Translations under genes and position numbers: made by a program | The notes under the pieces: generated by a model | The model's input: the letters and a program-made list of their open reading frames with translations, nothing else | Database searches by the model: none | What the model was told of the DNA's origin: nothing | Shown here: positions 46,833 through 55,897 of the stretch, piece by piece | Position numbering within the stretch: position 1 is the stretch's first letter | Layout of the letters: every line of letters begins with the position of its first letter | Assembly: GCF_003634315.1 (NCBI RefSeq) | Contig: NZ_RBXL01000001.1 | Coordinates: forward strand, 5,002,501-5,066,500 | DNA: 64,000 nt | Direction: 5' to 3' | Source of the DNA: Thiocapsa rosea | GTDB taxonomy: Bacteria > Pseudomonadota > Gammaproteobacteria > Chromatiales > Chromatiaceae

Positions 46833-46945
46833 AAAAAATACCGAACCGATTGAGCGAGCTGCAGTCGCTCCAGGCGGTTATGGTTTCTCTACCGTCGTTG
46901 ACTCCATGGCGCTCCCTTCCTCTGTGACATGCCCTATTAACTATA
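46833..46945 (-). ncRNA. Micro-ORF/terminator unit, copy 3
   Basis: Minus strand: -10-like TATAGT (46940-46945), GAGGAAGGGAG ribosome site, micro-ORF ATG 46907 reading M-E-S-T-T-V-E-K-P-stop (46878-46907), and a terminator whose stem bases differ from copies 1-2 but still pair (AACCG/CGGTT, ACC/GGT, inner GAGCGA/TCGCTC), followed by a T6 run (46833-46838). Confidence 0.6.
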
Positions 46946-47208
46946 GCACTGGATTATCCAAGAAGAGTCTAGTACGTCACAGGCTCGCTCTCCGAGGAAT
47001 CCCCCGGTCGCCGCTAGACCATCGATTTCTCCACTGACCTCCAGCACTTTCGGTTCGTTAATCCTCACTGGCAAACAAGAGCCTCGACCCTTGGGGTCTA
47101 AGCAGTTCCCGCCCCCGCGAGCCACACCCTGCCTGTTATCTCCCGGCTTTTCAGTCGATAATGCGGTCCCATGGGAACAAATCGGACTGAACCGACAGGG
47201 GCGCAAGA

Positions 47209-48393
47209 ATGAAGATCGCAGGATTGTTCAGCGGAATCGGGGGGCTTGAGCTGCCCTTTCATGCCCGCGGTGCGGAGGCAGCGCTGCTTTGCGACATCTG
47301 GGATGCCTCCCGCTGTGTACTAGAGGAACATTTTCCGGGCGTTCCGCTGGTCGACGACATTCGCAACCTCGACACCCTCCCTGCCGGCGTACAAGTCGTC
47401 ACTGCCGGGTTTCCATGTACGGATCTTTCGCAGGCCGGTCGAACGGCGGGCATCTCGGGCGACGCGTCCGGACTCGTCTCCCACGTGTTTCGGTTACTGC
47501 ACGGCCGTGACATTGAATGGCTTGTACTTGAGAACGTCAGGAACATGCTGGTCTTGGACCGAGGCCGCGCCATGGCCTATTTGGTTAGCGAGCTGGAGGC
47601 ATTGGGTTTTCAGTGGGCTTATCGCTTGGTCGATTCGCGCTTTTCCGGCGTGCCGCAACGTCGGCATCGCGTGTTGTTTGCCGCATCCCGTCACCACGAT
47701 CCGCGGGAGGTGTTGTTCGCCGACGAAGCGGGTGAGCCGCCCGCGCAGACTTTTCGCGAGGACGCCTTCGGTTTCTACTGGACAGAGGGTCTCAGCGGCT
47801 TGGGTTGGGCCCAGGACGCCGTACCGCCGTTGAAAGGCGGCTCGACCATCGGAATCCCGTCCCCGCCGGGAGTATGGATTCCCGGCGCCGCAGTCGGACA
47901 TAAACTGGTCACACCGGACATCAACGATGCCGAGGCTCTGCAGGGTTTCGATCGCGGTTGGACCGAACCGGCCATGAGCGGGAAGAAGAAAGGCCCACGA
48001 TGGAAGTTGGTCGGCAATGCCGTCACGGTCGGTGTAGCAGAATGGCTAATCGACCGGCTATATCAACCCGGCTCCGTGGTGATACCAGGGCGGGAGTTGA
48101 CCGACCTCGAACGCTGGCCCAATGCTGCGTTCGGGCGGGCTGGCCGTCGCTGGCTCTTCGACGCCAGTGCTTGGCCGGTTCGTCGTACCTATCAGCATCT
48201 TCTCGACGTCCTGAACCCGGATGCACTGGCACCGCTATCTCATCGCGCGGCGGCCGGTTTTCTGGCCCGAACCAAACGCTCGACGCTAACCTTTCACCCG
48301 GACTTTCTAGTCGACTTGGAAGCCCATGTCGCGGTCAAACGCGCAGAAGCGGACCGAGCGTTTGGCCAACGCGGATCGCAAGCCGCAGCCTGA
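47209..48393 (+). CDS. DNA cytosine-5 methyltransferase of a type II R-M system
   Basis: The 394-residue enzyme has the C5-MTase motifs in order: I (L-F-S-G-I-G-G-L-E at 6-14), IV with catalytic Cys70 (G-F-P-C-T-D-L-S), VI (E-N-V at 108-110), VIII (P-Q-R-R-H-R-V) and X (G-N-A-V). The variable target-recognition region (about 165-260) cannot be read for specificity. Its stop is two bases before the start of the putative endonuclease gene, so the two form one unit. It protects host DNA by methylating cytosine in the recognition site. Confidence 0.92.
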   Translation: MKIAGLFSGIGGLELPFHARGAEAALLCDIWDASRCVLEEHFPGVPLVDDIRNLDTLPAGVQVVTAGFPCTDLSQAGRTAGISGDASGLVSHVFRLLHGRDIEWLVLENVRNMLVLDRGRAMAYLVSELEALGFQWAYRLVDSRFSGVPQRRHRVLFAASRHHDPREVLFADEAGEPPAQTFREDAFGFYWTEGLSGLGWAQDAVPPLKGGSTIGIPSPPGVWIPGAAVGHKLVTPDINDAEALQGFDRGWTEPAMSGKKKGPRWKLVGNAVTVGVAEWLIDRLYQPGSVVIPGRELTDLERWPNAAFGRAGRRWLFDASAWPVRRTYQHLLDVLNPDALAPLSHRAAAGFLARTKRSTLTFHPDFLVDLEAHVAVKRAEADRAFGQRGSQAAA

Positions 48394-48395
48394 CC

Positions 48396-49187
48396 GTGAC
48401 CAGCCAACAGATGCGCTGGTCCGACCTCGAACCGGAGCCGGGAATCGTGGATGCATTGGAGCATGCCGGCCCGCGCCCTGCGGACGGGAATCAAAACGAG
48501 AAACGCGGATGGAGCGAACGCTTCGCAAACGCCTGCGCGGTAACGATTGCCAACGAGTTGCGTCGGCTCCCGGTGCTTCAAAAAAAGCGGATCCTACCGC
48601 GCGACCTCAAGACAGGTACTGAGCCACTGACGCCACTCGGCGCCGGAACGTCGAAACGAATCGACGTGACTGTTGCCGATGTTCTTCTCGGACTTGAGAT
48701 CGGCGTATCCTTGAAAGGGCTGAATTTTCGAGATGTTGGGAACGGGAATTTTGACAAGAACTTGACCGGTCGACTGTATGAACTCGGAGACGAGGTCAGG
48801 CTCATTCATGAACATCTACCCCACGCCTTCATGGCGGGGATCTTCTTCCTGCCGATCGAAGCGGCTGCGGACAAACAAAAAGGGAGATCCTCGTTCGCCC
48901 ACACCGTCGTTAAACTTCGTGAGCGTACCGGGCGATTGGATCCTGCGTTGGCGCACCATGCCCCGCGCTGCGACATCGGTTTTGTCGGGCTTTACGCGAC
49001 CGGCGATGAAGCTGGCGGCTACGCCCGCGGCGCCGTACGGTTTCTCAATGTCATGGAACGGCCACCGTTCCGCGGCCGCCCCATGTTGGAGAGCACGCAA
49101 TCGTTATCCGAAGTCGTCGAGGAAACCGTAGCGCGCGCCATGGACCGCGTTCACATCGATTGGGCCGATCCCGAACCAGATGCCTGA
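48396..49187 (+). CDS. Putative type II restriction endonuclease
   Basis: The frame starts with GTG 48396, two bases after the methyltransferase stop; ATG 48411 is an alternative. The 263-residue product contains T-S-K-R-I-D-V-T-V-A-D-V-L-L-G-L-E-I-G-V-S-L-K-G, a reasonable PD-(D/E)xK-type site (Asp, then E-x-x-x-x-K). Endonucleases of type II systems are poorly conserved, so the assignment relies on this motif and the position directly after a C5 methyltransferase. Confidence 0.7.
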   Translation: MTSQQMRWSDLEPEPGIVDALEHAGPRPADGNQNEKRGWSERFANACAVTIANELRRLPVLQKKRILPRDLKTGTEPLTPLGAGTSKRIDVTVADVLLGLEIGVSLKGLNFRDVGNGNFDKNLTGRLYELGDEVRLIHEHLPHAFMAGIFFLPIEAAADKQKGRSSFAHTVVKLRERTGRLDPALAHHAPRCDIGFVGLYATGDEAGGYARGAVRFLNVMERPPFRGRPMLESTQSLSEVVEETVARAMDRVHIDWADPEPDA

Positions 49188-49264
49188 CGAACACCTGGGA
49201 AGCACCATATCAGCCGGCTGTACACGGAATCGTAGCCCTTTGCTGGTCGGAAAAAAGACGCTCA

Positions 49265-49285
49265 GGTGAGCTTTCAAAACTCACC
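49265..49285. repeat. Palindromic element GGTGAG...CTCACC, related to the GGGTGG family
   Basis: 21-bp hairpin with the same TTTTGAAAG centre (on the minus strand) as the copy at 36493. It lies in the gap 49188-49554, where no gene is seen. Confidence 0.45.
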
Positions 49286-49554
49286 CGTGGAGGCGCGTCG
49301 ACCGGCGCGTAGTAGGCGTCAGGAACCTTGAGCGTGAAGTCATGAAACCGCGATACCAGATGATAAGGCCGAGGATCCTCCGCTCAGAGGGCTTGGAGCA
49401 TGGCTCAGAGTGCCTTCAGAGATATAGAACAGAAGTGACCCAGGTTCGTTTCACGAGAGCTGGACGGTGCATGCGCGGTCGGCTGATACACCCGTTGGGC
49501 CATGAACCCGATTAGCACCCGTACAGGACCTAACTCAAGCCCGCCCCTTTTTTT

Positions 49555-50811
49555 TTACCCATTCTCGACAGCTTCGTTGTCGCGCGCGCCTCTAAGGAAG
49601 TCGCCAATGCTGATGTACGTATCGTCCGTGACGCCATGGGCGACAGGATGCTGGCAGACCACATACAGCGTCTGACCGGAGCGGCGATAGGACCAGCCCT
49701 GCTCCGCGCCTGTCAGCGGTCCTCCGGCGAGGTTTTTCCAATACTCGGGGTAAGGCGGCGTCGTACCGTACATGACAACGGCCTTCGGGCCATGGTTTGC
49801 GATGGCTCTTTGGAGTTCGGCTAGACGTCGTGGCGCGATCGCGGACAGGTAATCGTCGCGGCTTGCGAACAGGCCCTGGTGGTCCCACTCGCGGAGGCTC
49901 TTGTGCGGCAGCGGCATCAGTTCGAGCAAGGCTTCGGTTTCCGTAGCCAGCCGACTGGCCTGATAATGGCGAATGCGCTCCCTATCGACCGGCTCATCAA
50001 CATAGCGCAGCGCCATGATGATGAGTCGGCGCCAGGTTCTCTGGATGGTCGGAAATGCCCAGAACCAGCGTGTTTCATGAATGCGTTCATGAAACAGGCG
50101 AATATCCAGCGTGGCGGACCGACCCAAGTCCTGCCAGGCTTGAAGACGCTCTTCGAGTGTCTCCTGTCCCGTTCCCTCCTCCATCCCGATGAACCAGAGC
50201 GGCGCGGACAGCGAGCCGTAGCCGAAGAAGTCCTGAATGTAACCTTGCAGCAGCCCGTCAGGGGTTACCGCTGGCGTTCCCTCCTCCGCCGGCATTGGAC
50301 GTTCCTCTTGATCCAGCATGATGCCAGAGTCCCGATTCTCGGGTGCTGGCTGATCCGCAGTGACGCGTGGTACCGACTGCTCCTGGACGTCGACCTCTAG
50401 CCACCCGTTGCCAATGCAGTAGTCGATAAAACCTTTGCCGCCGCGCTCATGCTCATGGCCCTTGGCACAGAGCACAAGTTGCTCGTAGCTCGCCGACACG
50501 ACGTCAGCTAAATGACGCTCAAGAATGCTCCAAGTTTGGACATTTTGCGGCGCCGTGATTTTCCCTACCCGACCGATGCGATACTTCACCAGCTTCGATG
50601 CGCTCGGTCGCTCGCGTATCTGATCGAGTTGCGGACTCACTGCGTCGTCACCCGTTACCAACTGGAGCTCGACAAAGTTCAGCGAGAGCTTCTTCTCGCC
50701 TGCGTCGGCAAAATATACGGTGACATATCCGCCAGCGGATGCCGCTACCTCACCGAGCCCCCAATCAGGCTTCTTCGGATGCTTCAGGCGATCACCAACG
50801 TGGAATGCCAT
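49555..50811 (-). CDS. DUF3553 protein with a second domain resembling a uracil-DNA-glycosylase fold
   Basis: ATG 50811 has GGGAGG upstream. The first 45 residues (G-D-R-L-K-H-P-K-K-P-D-W-G-L-G-E-V, Y-F-A-D-A-G-E-K-K-L) are a DUF3553 module. From about residue 200 a second domain starts with F-G-Y-G-S-L-S-A-P-L-W-F-I-G-M-E-E-G, a loop like that of UDG-fold enzymes, and ends C-Q-H-P-V-A-H-G. A DNA-base-recognition role is possible. The protein has 418 residues and no near relative of known function. It lies between the R-M pair and the cassette array. Confidence 0.55.
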   Translation of the reverse strand: MAFHVGDRLKHPKKPDWGLGEVAASAGGYVTVYFADAGEKKLSLNFVELQLVTGDDAVSPQLDQIRERPSASKLVKYRIGRVGKITAPQNVQTWSILERHLADVVSASYEQLVLCAKGHEHERGGKGFIDYCIGNGWLEVDVQEQSVPRVTADQPAPENRDSGIMLDQEERPMPAEEGTPAVTPDGLLQGYIQDFFGYGSLSAPLWFIGMEEGTGQETLEERLQAWQDLGRSATLDIRLFHERIHETRWFWAFPTIQRTWRRLIIMALRYVDEPVDRERIRHYQASRLATETEALLELMPLPHKSLREWDHQGLFASRDDYLSAIAPRRLAELQRAIANHGPKAVVMYGTTPPYPEYWKNLAGGPLTGAEQGWSYRRSGQTLYVVCQHPVAHGVTDDTYISIGDFLRGARDNEAVENG

Positions 50812-50903
50812 AGATACCTCCCGATTTCCCCAGGGGGCGCAACTCGCTTGTGGTTAGAATTACAACGTTACCGCTTCCTAGAAAATTCACCGCGTCGCGA
50901 GAA

Positions 50904-51242
50904 TCACACCTCATAGATGTAGAGATGCTTAAATCGTGGCTTACACAATTGCTGCTGCAACTTCTCGATTAGCACCAAACAGTGCCTTTTTCCTGAGCCG
51001 GTTGCGCTGGCGATGAACGGGTCTTCTGCCGGCTTTGCCGTGAGTGCGCCGTAGGCCATTATCAGTGGCTCGAAATGCGAATCCGCATGAACTCGCCAGA
51101 GCTTGTTCTGATGCCAAAAGAAGCCCGCCGGCTCGCGATTACCCCCCGAGGTTTGACCATCTAAACGGGTTTGCGCTGGGTCTGCGGCCAGTTTTGGCAG
51201 GACTACCTGTTCCATGAATGCGGAAAAACTTTTGTGGTTCAT
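50904..51242 (-). CDS. Conserved hypothetical protein
   Basis: ATG 51242 (GAGG upstream) gives 112 residues: F-M-E-Q-V-V-L-P-K-L, A-G-F-F-W-H-Q-N-K-L-W-R-V-H-A-D-S-H-F-E-P-L, then L-Y-I-Y-E-V. No known family. It is the lowest-coordinate gene that looks like part of the minus-strand cassette series. Confidence 0.5.
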   Translation of the reverse strand: MNHKSFSAFMEQVVLPKLAADPAQTRLDGQTSGGNREPAGFFWHQNKLWRVHADSHFEPLIMAYGALTAKPAEDPFIASATGSGKRHCLVLIEKLQQQLCKPRFKHLYIYEV

Positions 51243-51366
51243 ACGTCCTCGGCAGTCTCCTCGTCTATGTAGCCAACCGCAAAGCTCAGCCGCCGCGACA
51301 TCAGGAGCGATCAAGTGGAGCGCCTCGTTTCAGACCCGGAGTATTTGTGCATTTTCAAGCCAAGAG

Positions 51367-51672
51367 TCATAGTCCACACCTTGAGTCATCGAAGGGACTT
51401 TCCTGGCGCGGAAATCCGATGTTGCCCTTCTTGAGCTCGACAAGTACTCCGCCATTTGCCCAACCCCATTGTCCTTTTCCGTACTGCGGAGAAAAGGCAT
51501 CGCATGAATTGCCAAGGAAAATTGTTACATCTTTCGATTTGAGTACAACACCGTCCTTATTTGCTGTTGAAGAATATGCCACTCCAGATCCATCGGTATA
51601 GTTGCCCGCAAGTACTGGGTTACAGATGGTCGCTGCAACGATGGCTGCTACAAAAAGCTTTGGAAGCTTCAC
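51367..51672 (-). CDS. Small exported protein
   Basis: GTG 51672 starts a 101-residue product with a clear signal peptide (L-F-V-A-A-I-V-A-A-T-I-C-N-P-V-L-A) and a mature part with G-S-G-V-A-Y-S-S-T and two late Cys residues. It is probably periplasmic or secreted. No family is recognised. The size and minus-strand position suit an integron cassette. Confidence 0.55.
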   Translation of the reverse strand: MKLPKLFVAAIVAATICNPVLAGNYTDGSGVAYSSTANKDGVVLKSKDVTIFLGNSCDAFSPQYGKGQWGWANGGVLVELKKGNIGFPRQESPFDDSRCGL

Positions 51673-51699
51673 GGTAATATCTAGGTTCCTTCAACTAGC

Positions 51700-52032
51700 T
51701 TAAAGTTGACGGGCGCGCTGCTGTCGGCCCGTCCTATTAGAACGCAATATTAGCAACCAACGCGACCATTCTTGGCATTTGCTTTGCTGCCCAAACATAT
51801 CGGGGCTCCGACTATCTTTCCCCTTGAGGCCGAGACTTTCACACACTACTTTGATTCTTCGCCCTAAAGCCGAATGAAGCTGATGAAATGGCGTGTCAGT
51901 ATTAATCGCAGCCAACGCATCAATGTAGCGGCGCTGGTTTTTATGCGCCAGCTGCCTAATCACTAAGTGGGAATCAAATGGCGTATTCAGTGAGTTGACT
52001 ACTTCGGTTATCGCAACATCCCAATCTTCCAT
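51700..52032 (-). CDS. Hypothetical cassette protein
   Basis: ATG 52032 gives 110 residues (W-D-V-A-I-T-E-V-V-N-S-L-N-T, then S-A-L-G-R-R-I-K-V-V). No family is known. The start lies 24 bases after the attC at 52056-52150, as expected for a cassette gene. A weak inverted repeat (GACGGGC/GCCCGTC) near its stop may be a degenerate attC. Confidence 0.5.
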   Translation of the reverse strand: MEDWDVAITEVVNSLNTPFDSHLVIRQLAHKNQRRYIDALAAINTDTPFHQLHSALGRRIKVVCESLGLKGKDSRSPDMFGQQSKCQEWSRWLLILRSNRTGRQQRARQL

Positions 52033-52055
52033 ATTCTCTTACCTTTAATTGGTGG

Positions 52056-52150
52056 GCTCTAACGACAAAGCAAAGAGCACCCGCCCACTGCGAGGCTGAG
52101 GCCAGGTACGACGCTTTCGGCGGGCGTCGCTTTGGGCGGCTTGTTAGCTC
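52056..52150 (-). other. attC site (integron recombination site), about 95 bp
   Basis: Minus strand: R'' end GAGCTAACAAGC (the AAC core) and R' end GTCGTTAGAGC, with inner arms GCCC/GGGC and AAAGC/GCTTT. It follows the stop of the zinc-ribbon gene by 10 bases. The outermost bases do not fit the consensus exactly. Confidence 0.7.
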
Positions 52151-52301
52151 TCCTGGAAATCTAGAATAGAGAGCCGTCGCGCCAGTTCAGCCCCTCGCCT
52201 AAAGCGGCTGTTGTTCTTTCGAGTGCCTCTTCATGGGTAACGCCATTTCCGAAAGTACCGCACTCCTGACACTCGCACAGATAGAAACGCTCGCTGATTT
52301 T

Positions 52302-54172
52302 GGCCTTGATCATCGATTGGTCCACTGTTGCTAAGCCGCCACAGGAACGAGGTAAGGCTGCCTTGCCGGGCGCGGTCGTCGTCGGGCCGGTCGGGCGGGC
52401 CAGGGCATGCGCTCGAGCACCTGCTCGAACAAGGATGGGTGGGGTTGAGCGAAGAAGCGCTCGGCGGCCGTGGTGCCGTCGGGCCGCTTGATCGCAAAGT
52501 TGTGCAGGGCGGTCAAGACCTGCTGCTTGCGCGGGCTGAGTCGGTGATGCCCATGCTGATAGAGCGCGAGGAAGCCGTTGCGTCCCTCGACACAGGAGCT
52601 GCTGCGCTGGAACAGATCGGCACACTCCCCGGCGACCTGCTCGAGATGGTGACGGGTCTGCGGATCCAGCGACTGGATCGGGTGCGAGGGCTGCCTCAGC
52701 GGGGCGAGACGCTGCGCACTCAGTGCTCGGAGTCGATGACGGGGCTCGGCGCGGGTGCTGCGTGCGGCGACGCGCTCCAGATAAAGCGCCGGGATCAGAT
52801 CGTCGAGCATCGCCTGCTCGATGGCCGGTGCCAGGTCCAGCGCCTGCACCCGGGTGTTGACCATCATGAAGAAGAAGGTCAGCGTGGCGACGAGGCTTTG
52901 AGTCAGGCGCTTCGCCTTGGCCAGATGTGCGCAGAGACGCTCGGAAAGATCCGCTTCCTCGGCGATCGCCTCCAGGCGCGCAAACAGCGTTCCCAGACGC
53001 GCCTCCAACTGCTCGGGGGTTTGCGCCTGTCCCTGTTGGATCTCGTAGGGATGATCGACCTCGCTGAACGCACCGATCAGGGCTTTGGCCTCGGCGCGGT
53101 GCGCGTGGGCCTGCTCGCGCGCAAGGCTGGCTTGGACGTAAGCGCTCAGCGCCTCGTCGATGCGCGCGGCGAACGCCGGCGGGCGCCCGGGGCCGTGGCG
53201 GCGCCGATGATAGGCCTGCTCGGCGGCGCATTCGTCTTGCCAGCGCGCCTTCGCCTCGGTCTCCGCCGTCTCGGCCTGTTGCTCGGCGCGCTTCAGCGAC
53301 AGACTCATCGCCTGGCTGACCTCATGCTGCAGATGAAACAGGTCCGTGGCATGGTGTGCGCCCAGATCACGCTCGACATGCGCCAACAGCCCCTTGGCCT
53401 CATCGCTGGTGCCTTGCACCACCGTGACATTCAGCCCCTCGAGTCCACCCTCGAGCGCCCGTGTCCAGGCCGCCGCCGAGCGCTCATCGCTCCTGTGCTC
53501 GAGCAGGATGAAGTTCGAGACCGCATCGATGCCCACCAAACGCATGCCGTCTTTCCACGTCTCATCTTCGGCGATGCTCAGTGTGCGATGGGGCATGGCT
53601 TGGGCCAGCGTCCCGCGCAGTTCGGTGGCGGCGGTGACGATCTGCTCCTCCAAGCCGGCATGGAACGCCTGCTGCGCACCGTAGGAGGCGCCGATGAATG
53701 CCGACAGCCCACTGCGCTCGAGAAAATCGCAGACCACGCGCACGCCCGCGCCGCCCTGCTCGCCGATGCTCCAGTGCGCGGCAACCAGGATCCGGCGCAG
53801 CCACACCACGCCCTCGGGCGTCTCGACGAAGGCCGACAGCGCCGCCGGCGCCGATGGCGCAGGGGACGCGTTCCAGTGACGCAGGGTGCTGCGCGCCACG
53901 CCGGCGCCGCTGACCGCCGCGCGTTGACTCTGCCCATCCTGCTGGGCTTGCGCCACCGCATGCAGGTGCTTGGCGCGATCCAAGCGATCGTGGATTGGCG
54001 TGGGGCGTCGATCTGCACTAGAGTCGACACAGGCAGGAGCATCGGACAACGGCGTTTCCCTCGGTCAGTTTGCACTTCCAAGGGTACGCCTCCCCGGCGC
54101 TCCTGCCACTCCTTCAGGATGCTTGATCGCCTACCGAAACACGCGGTTTTGGACCAACCGATGATCAAGGCC
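52302..54172 (-). mobile_element. DUF6399-type insertion sequence, copy 4 (1,871 bp)
   Basis: The duplicated octamer CTGATTTT lies at 52294-52301 and 54173-54180. It is the only copy inserted in the opposite direction. It carries two silent base differences from copies 2, 3 and 5 in the transposase gene. Confidence 0.95.
52331..54049 (-). CDS. DUF6399-type transposase, IS copy 4
   Basis: Intact 572-residue frame with the same translation as copies 2, 3 and 5. Two silent changes lie in the last third of the gene. Confidence 0.85.
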   Translation of the reverse strand: MSDAPACVDSSADRRPTPIHDRLDRAKHLHAVAQAQQDGQSQRAAVSGAGVARSTLRHWNASPAPSAPAALSAFVETPEGVVWLRRILVAAHWSIGEQGGAGVRVVCDFLERSGLSAFIGASYGAQQAFHAGLEEQIVTAATELRGTLAQAMPHRTLSIAEDETWKDGMRLVGIDAVSNFILLEHRSDERSAAAWTRALEGGLEGLNVTVVQGTSDEAKGLLAHVERDLGAHHATDLFHLQHEVSQAMSLSLKRAEQQAETAETEAKARWQDECAAEQAYHRRRHGPGRPPAFAARIDEALSAYVQASLAREQAHAHRAEAKALIGAFSEVDHPYEIQQGQAQTPEQLEARLGTLFARLEAIAEEADLSERLCAHLAKAKRLTQSLVATLTFFFMMVNTRVQALDLAPAIEQAMLDDLIPALYLERVAARSTRAEPRHRLRALSAQRLAPLRQPSHPIQSLDPQTRHHLEQVAGECADLFQRSSSCVEGRNGFLALYQHGHHRLSPRKQQVLTALHNFAIKRPDGTTAAERFFAQPHPSLFEQVLERMPWPARPARRRPRPARQPYLVPVAA

Positions 54173-54184
54173 CTGATTTTATAA

Positions 54185-55604
54185 GGAACGATTCACTAAC
54201 AAGTAACGCATTTCATCTCGGGCCATTTGTATACGAAGAGCGTCACCCACTTGAAAAACAATCGACCTGCTGCGAGCATCGCTGGCGATGATCCGAACGG
54301 GAGCGATCGCACCATGAACGCATTTCCGGGTTACGGCGCAGCGCACGAGGAGACGATGCGGATGTTCTCGCGCACTCTGGACGAGGACCATCGCCGCCGC
54401 TACGCGGCGATCGAGGCGCTGAAGATCGGTTTCGGCGGCATCACCTATGTGGCGCGCGTGCTGGGCATGAGTCGACGCACGCTCTACACCGGGATTCGCG
54501 AGTTGGAGCAGTTGCGCGAAGGCGACCCGAACCACCCGCGGCGCCCGAGCGGCGATGCCAAGCGGGTGCGCCGCCCCGGCGGCGGCCGTCCGCCGATCAC
54601 CGAACGCAAACCGCAACTGGAGTCGACGCTGCACGAGGTGCTCGATGCCCACAGCGCCGGCAGTCCGACCGACGAGCGGGTGCGCTGGACCGATCTCAAA
54701 CCGCTGCAGTTGGCCCATCGCCTGCTCGAGCACGGGTTCGAGATCAGTCGCAATACGGCCGCCGCGTTGCTGGATCGGGCCGGCTTTCGTCGCCGCGCCC
54801 TGCGCAAGGAGTTGATCACCGGCGTGGTCGACCCGAAGGCGCGCGACGAGCAGTTCCGCCACATCGCCGCGCTGCGCCGTCTGGCGCGTCGGCGCGGTAT
54901 TCCCGTGTTCAGTATCGACACCAAGAAGAAGGAGTTGCTCGGCACCCTGCATCGGCCGGGACAGTCCTACAGCACCGCACCGCAAACGGTCTTCGATCAC
55001 GACTTTCGCCACCTCGCCGACGGCGTGCTGGTGCCGCATGGCGTCTACGACGTGCGCGCCAACGTCGGCTTCATCACGCTCGGCACCTCGCGCGAGACCA
55101 GCGCCTTCGTCTGCGACGCCATCGCCTTGGCCTGGACGGTGCTGTTCCGGGCGATGTATCCCAACGCGACCGAACTGCTGTTGCTGTTGGACTGCGGCGG
55201 GGCCAATGCCGCGCGCTCGCTGCGCTTCAAGGAGGACCTGATCGACCTGGCCCGGCGCTTGGGCGTGCGTCTGCGCATCGCCCACTATCCGCCCTATACC
55301 TCCAAGTGGAACCCCATCGAGCACCGCCTGTTCAGCCAGGTCGAGCGCGCCTGGCGCGGGGTCATGCTCGACAGCCCGGAGACGGCACTGCGCACCGTCG
55401 AACAGACACGCACCCAGACCGGTCTGAGCGTGACCGCGCGGATCCTCGATGCAACTTACGAGATCGGGCGCACGTGCTCCGACACGTTCCGCGACGTCAA
55501 GGATCGGTTCATTCGCCATGACTGCGTGAACGGACAATGGAACTACCTCGTCGATCCGAATGGGTTCGCTTGTTAAGATGTTTAACTTGTTTTTGAACGG
55601 TTAC
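54185..55604 (+). mobile_element. ISAzo13-family insertion sequence, about 1,420 bp
   Basis: The ends form imperfect inverted repeats (17 of 23 positions match over 54182-54204 and 55585-55607). TAA flanks both sides (54182-54184, 55605-55607), which is best read as a 3-bp duplication because it restores the zinc-ribbon frame exactly. The element lies one base from the octamer of IS copy 4. Confidence 0.85.
54227..55576 (+). CDS. ISAzo13-family transposase
   Basis: The 449-residue protein has an N-terminal HTH (V-A-R-V-L-G-M-S-R-R-T-L-Y), then F-S-I-D-T-K-K-K-E-L-L-G, L-L-D-C-G-G-A-N-A-A-R and Y-P-P-Y-T-S-K-W-N-P-I-E-H, the D-D-E site of the DDE_Tnp_ISAZ013 family. An internal ATG at 54314 may be the true start. 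The frame is complete. Confidence 0.9.
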   Translation: MYTKSVTHLKNNRPAASIAGDDPNGSDRTMNAFPGYGAAHEETMRMFSRTLDEDHRRRYAAIEALKIGFGGITYVARVLGMSRRTLYTGIRELEQLREGDPNHPRRPSGDAKRVRRPGGGRPPITERKPQLESTLHEVLDAHSAGSPTDERVRWTDLKPLQLAHRLLEHGFEISRNTAAALLDRAGFRRRALRKELITGVVDPKARDEQFRHIAALRRLARRRGIPVFSIDTKKKELLGTLHRPGQSYSTAPQTVFDHDFRHLADGVLVPHGVYDVRANVGFITLGTSRETSAFVCDAIALAWTVLFRAMYPNATELLLLLDCGGANAARSLRFKEDLIDLARRLGVRLRIAHYPPYTSKWNPIEHRLFSQVERAWRGVMLDSPETALRTVEQTRTQTGLSVTARILDATYEIGRTCSDTFRDVKDRFIRHDCVNGQWNYLVDPNGFAC

Positions 55605-55897
55605 TAAGTATTGAGTTCCCTCAAGCCGCATTGGGGACAATCTTCGATCACTAACAAAGAACGCGCTTTTGTTTCTCTTTTTGCTTTTTCGATCATGCGC
55701 CGCAGTTCTGCGTTGGCTTTCGCATCCGCTACAGCGTACTCTCCTTCTTGTTGATTGATCTTTGCCCGAAGTGCGGGATCAAAACGGCCATTAACCCAAT
55801 TTGCCGGATTTTCTTCCGGGAAATCTTCAAAATAATCCGACCATTCACCCACGTCGTTTCTCCTTGCGTCGCGTTGGTTTCTTGCTGCTGACGACCG

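Larger units (their letters stand above)
52161..55852 (-). pseudogene. Lar-like zinc-ribbon protein, disrupted by two nested insertions
   Basis: GTG 55852 (AAGGAG upstream) opens a helical part, then C-P-Q-C-G-L at residues 72-77. The frame is cut by an ISAzo13 element (54185-55604) and then by DUF6399 IS copy 4 (52302-54172). Removing both and one copy of each duplication gives 390 bases, a 129-residue protein whose second ribbon half is Y-L-C-E-C-Q-E-C-G and which has a H-E-E-A-L-E end. The layout resembles Lar-type restriction-alleviation proteins. The gene ends just before an attC. Confidence 0.85.

Noticed and set aside
46937-47206. 90-codon minus-strand frame upstream of the methyltransferase
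   Set aside because: It overlaps the likely promoter of micro-ORF unit 3 and has no motif; probably chance.
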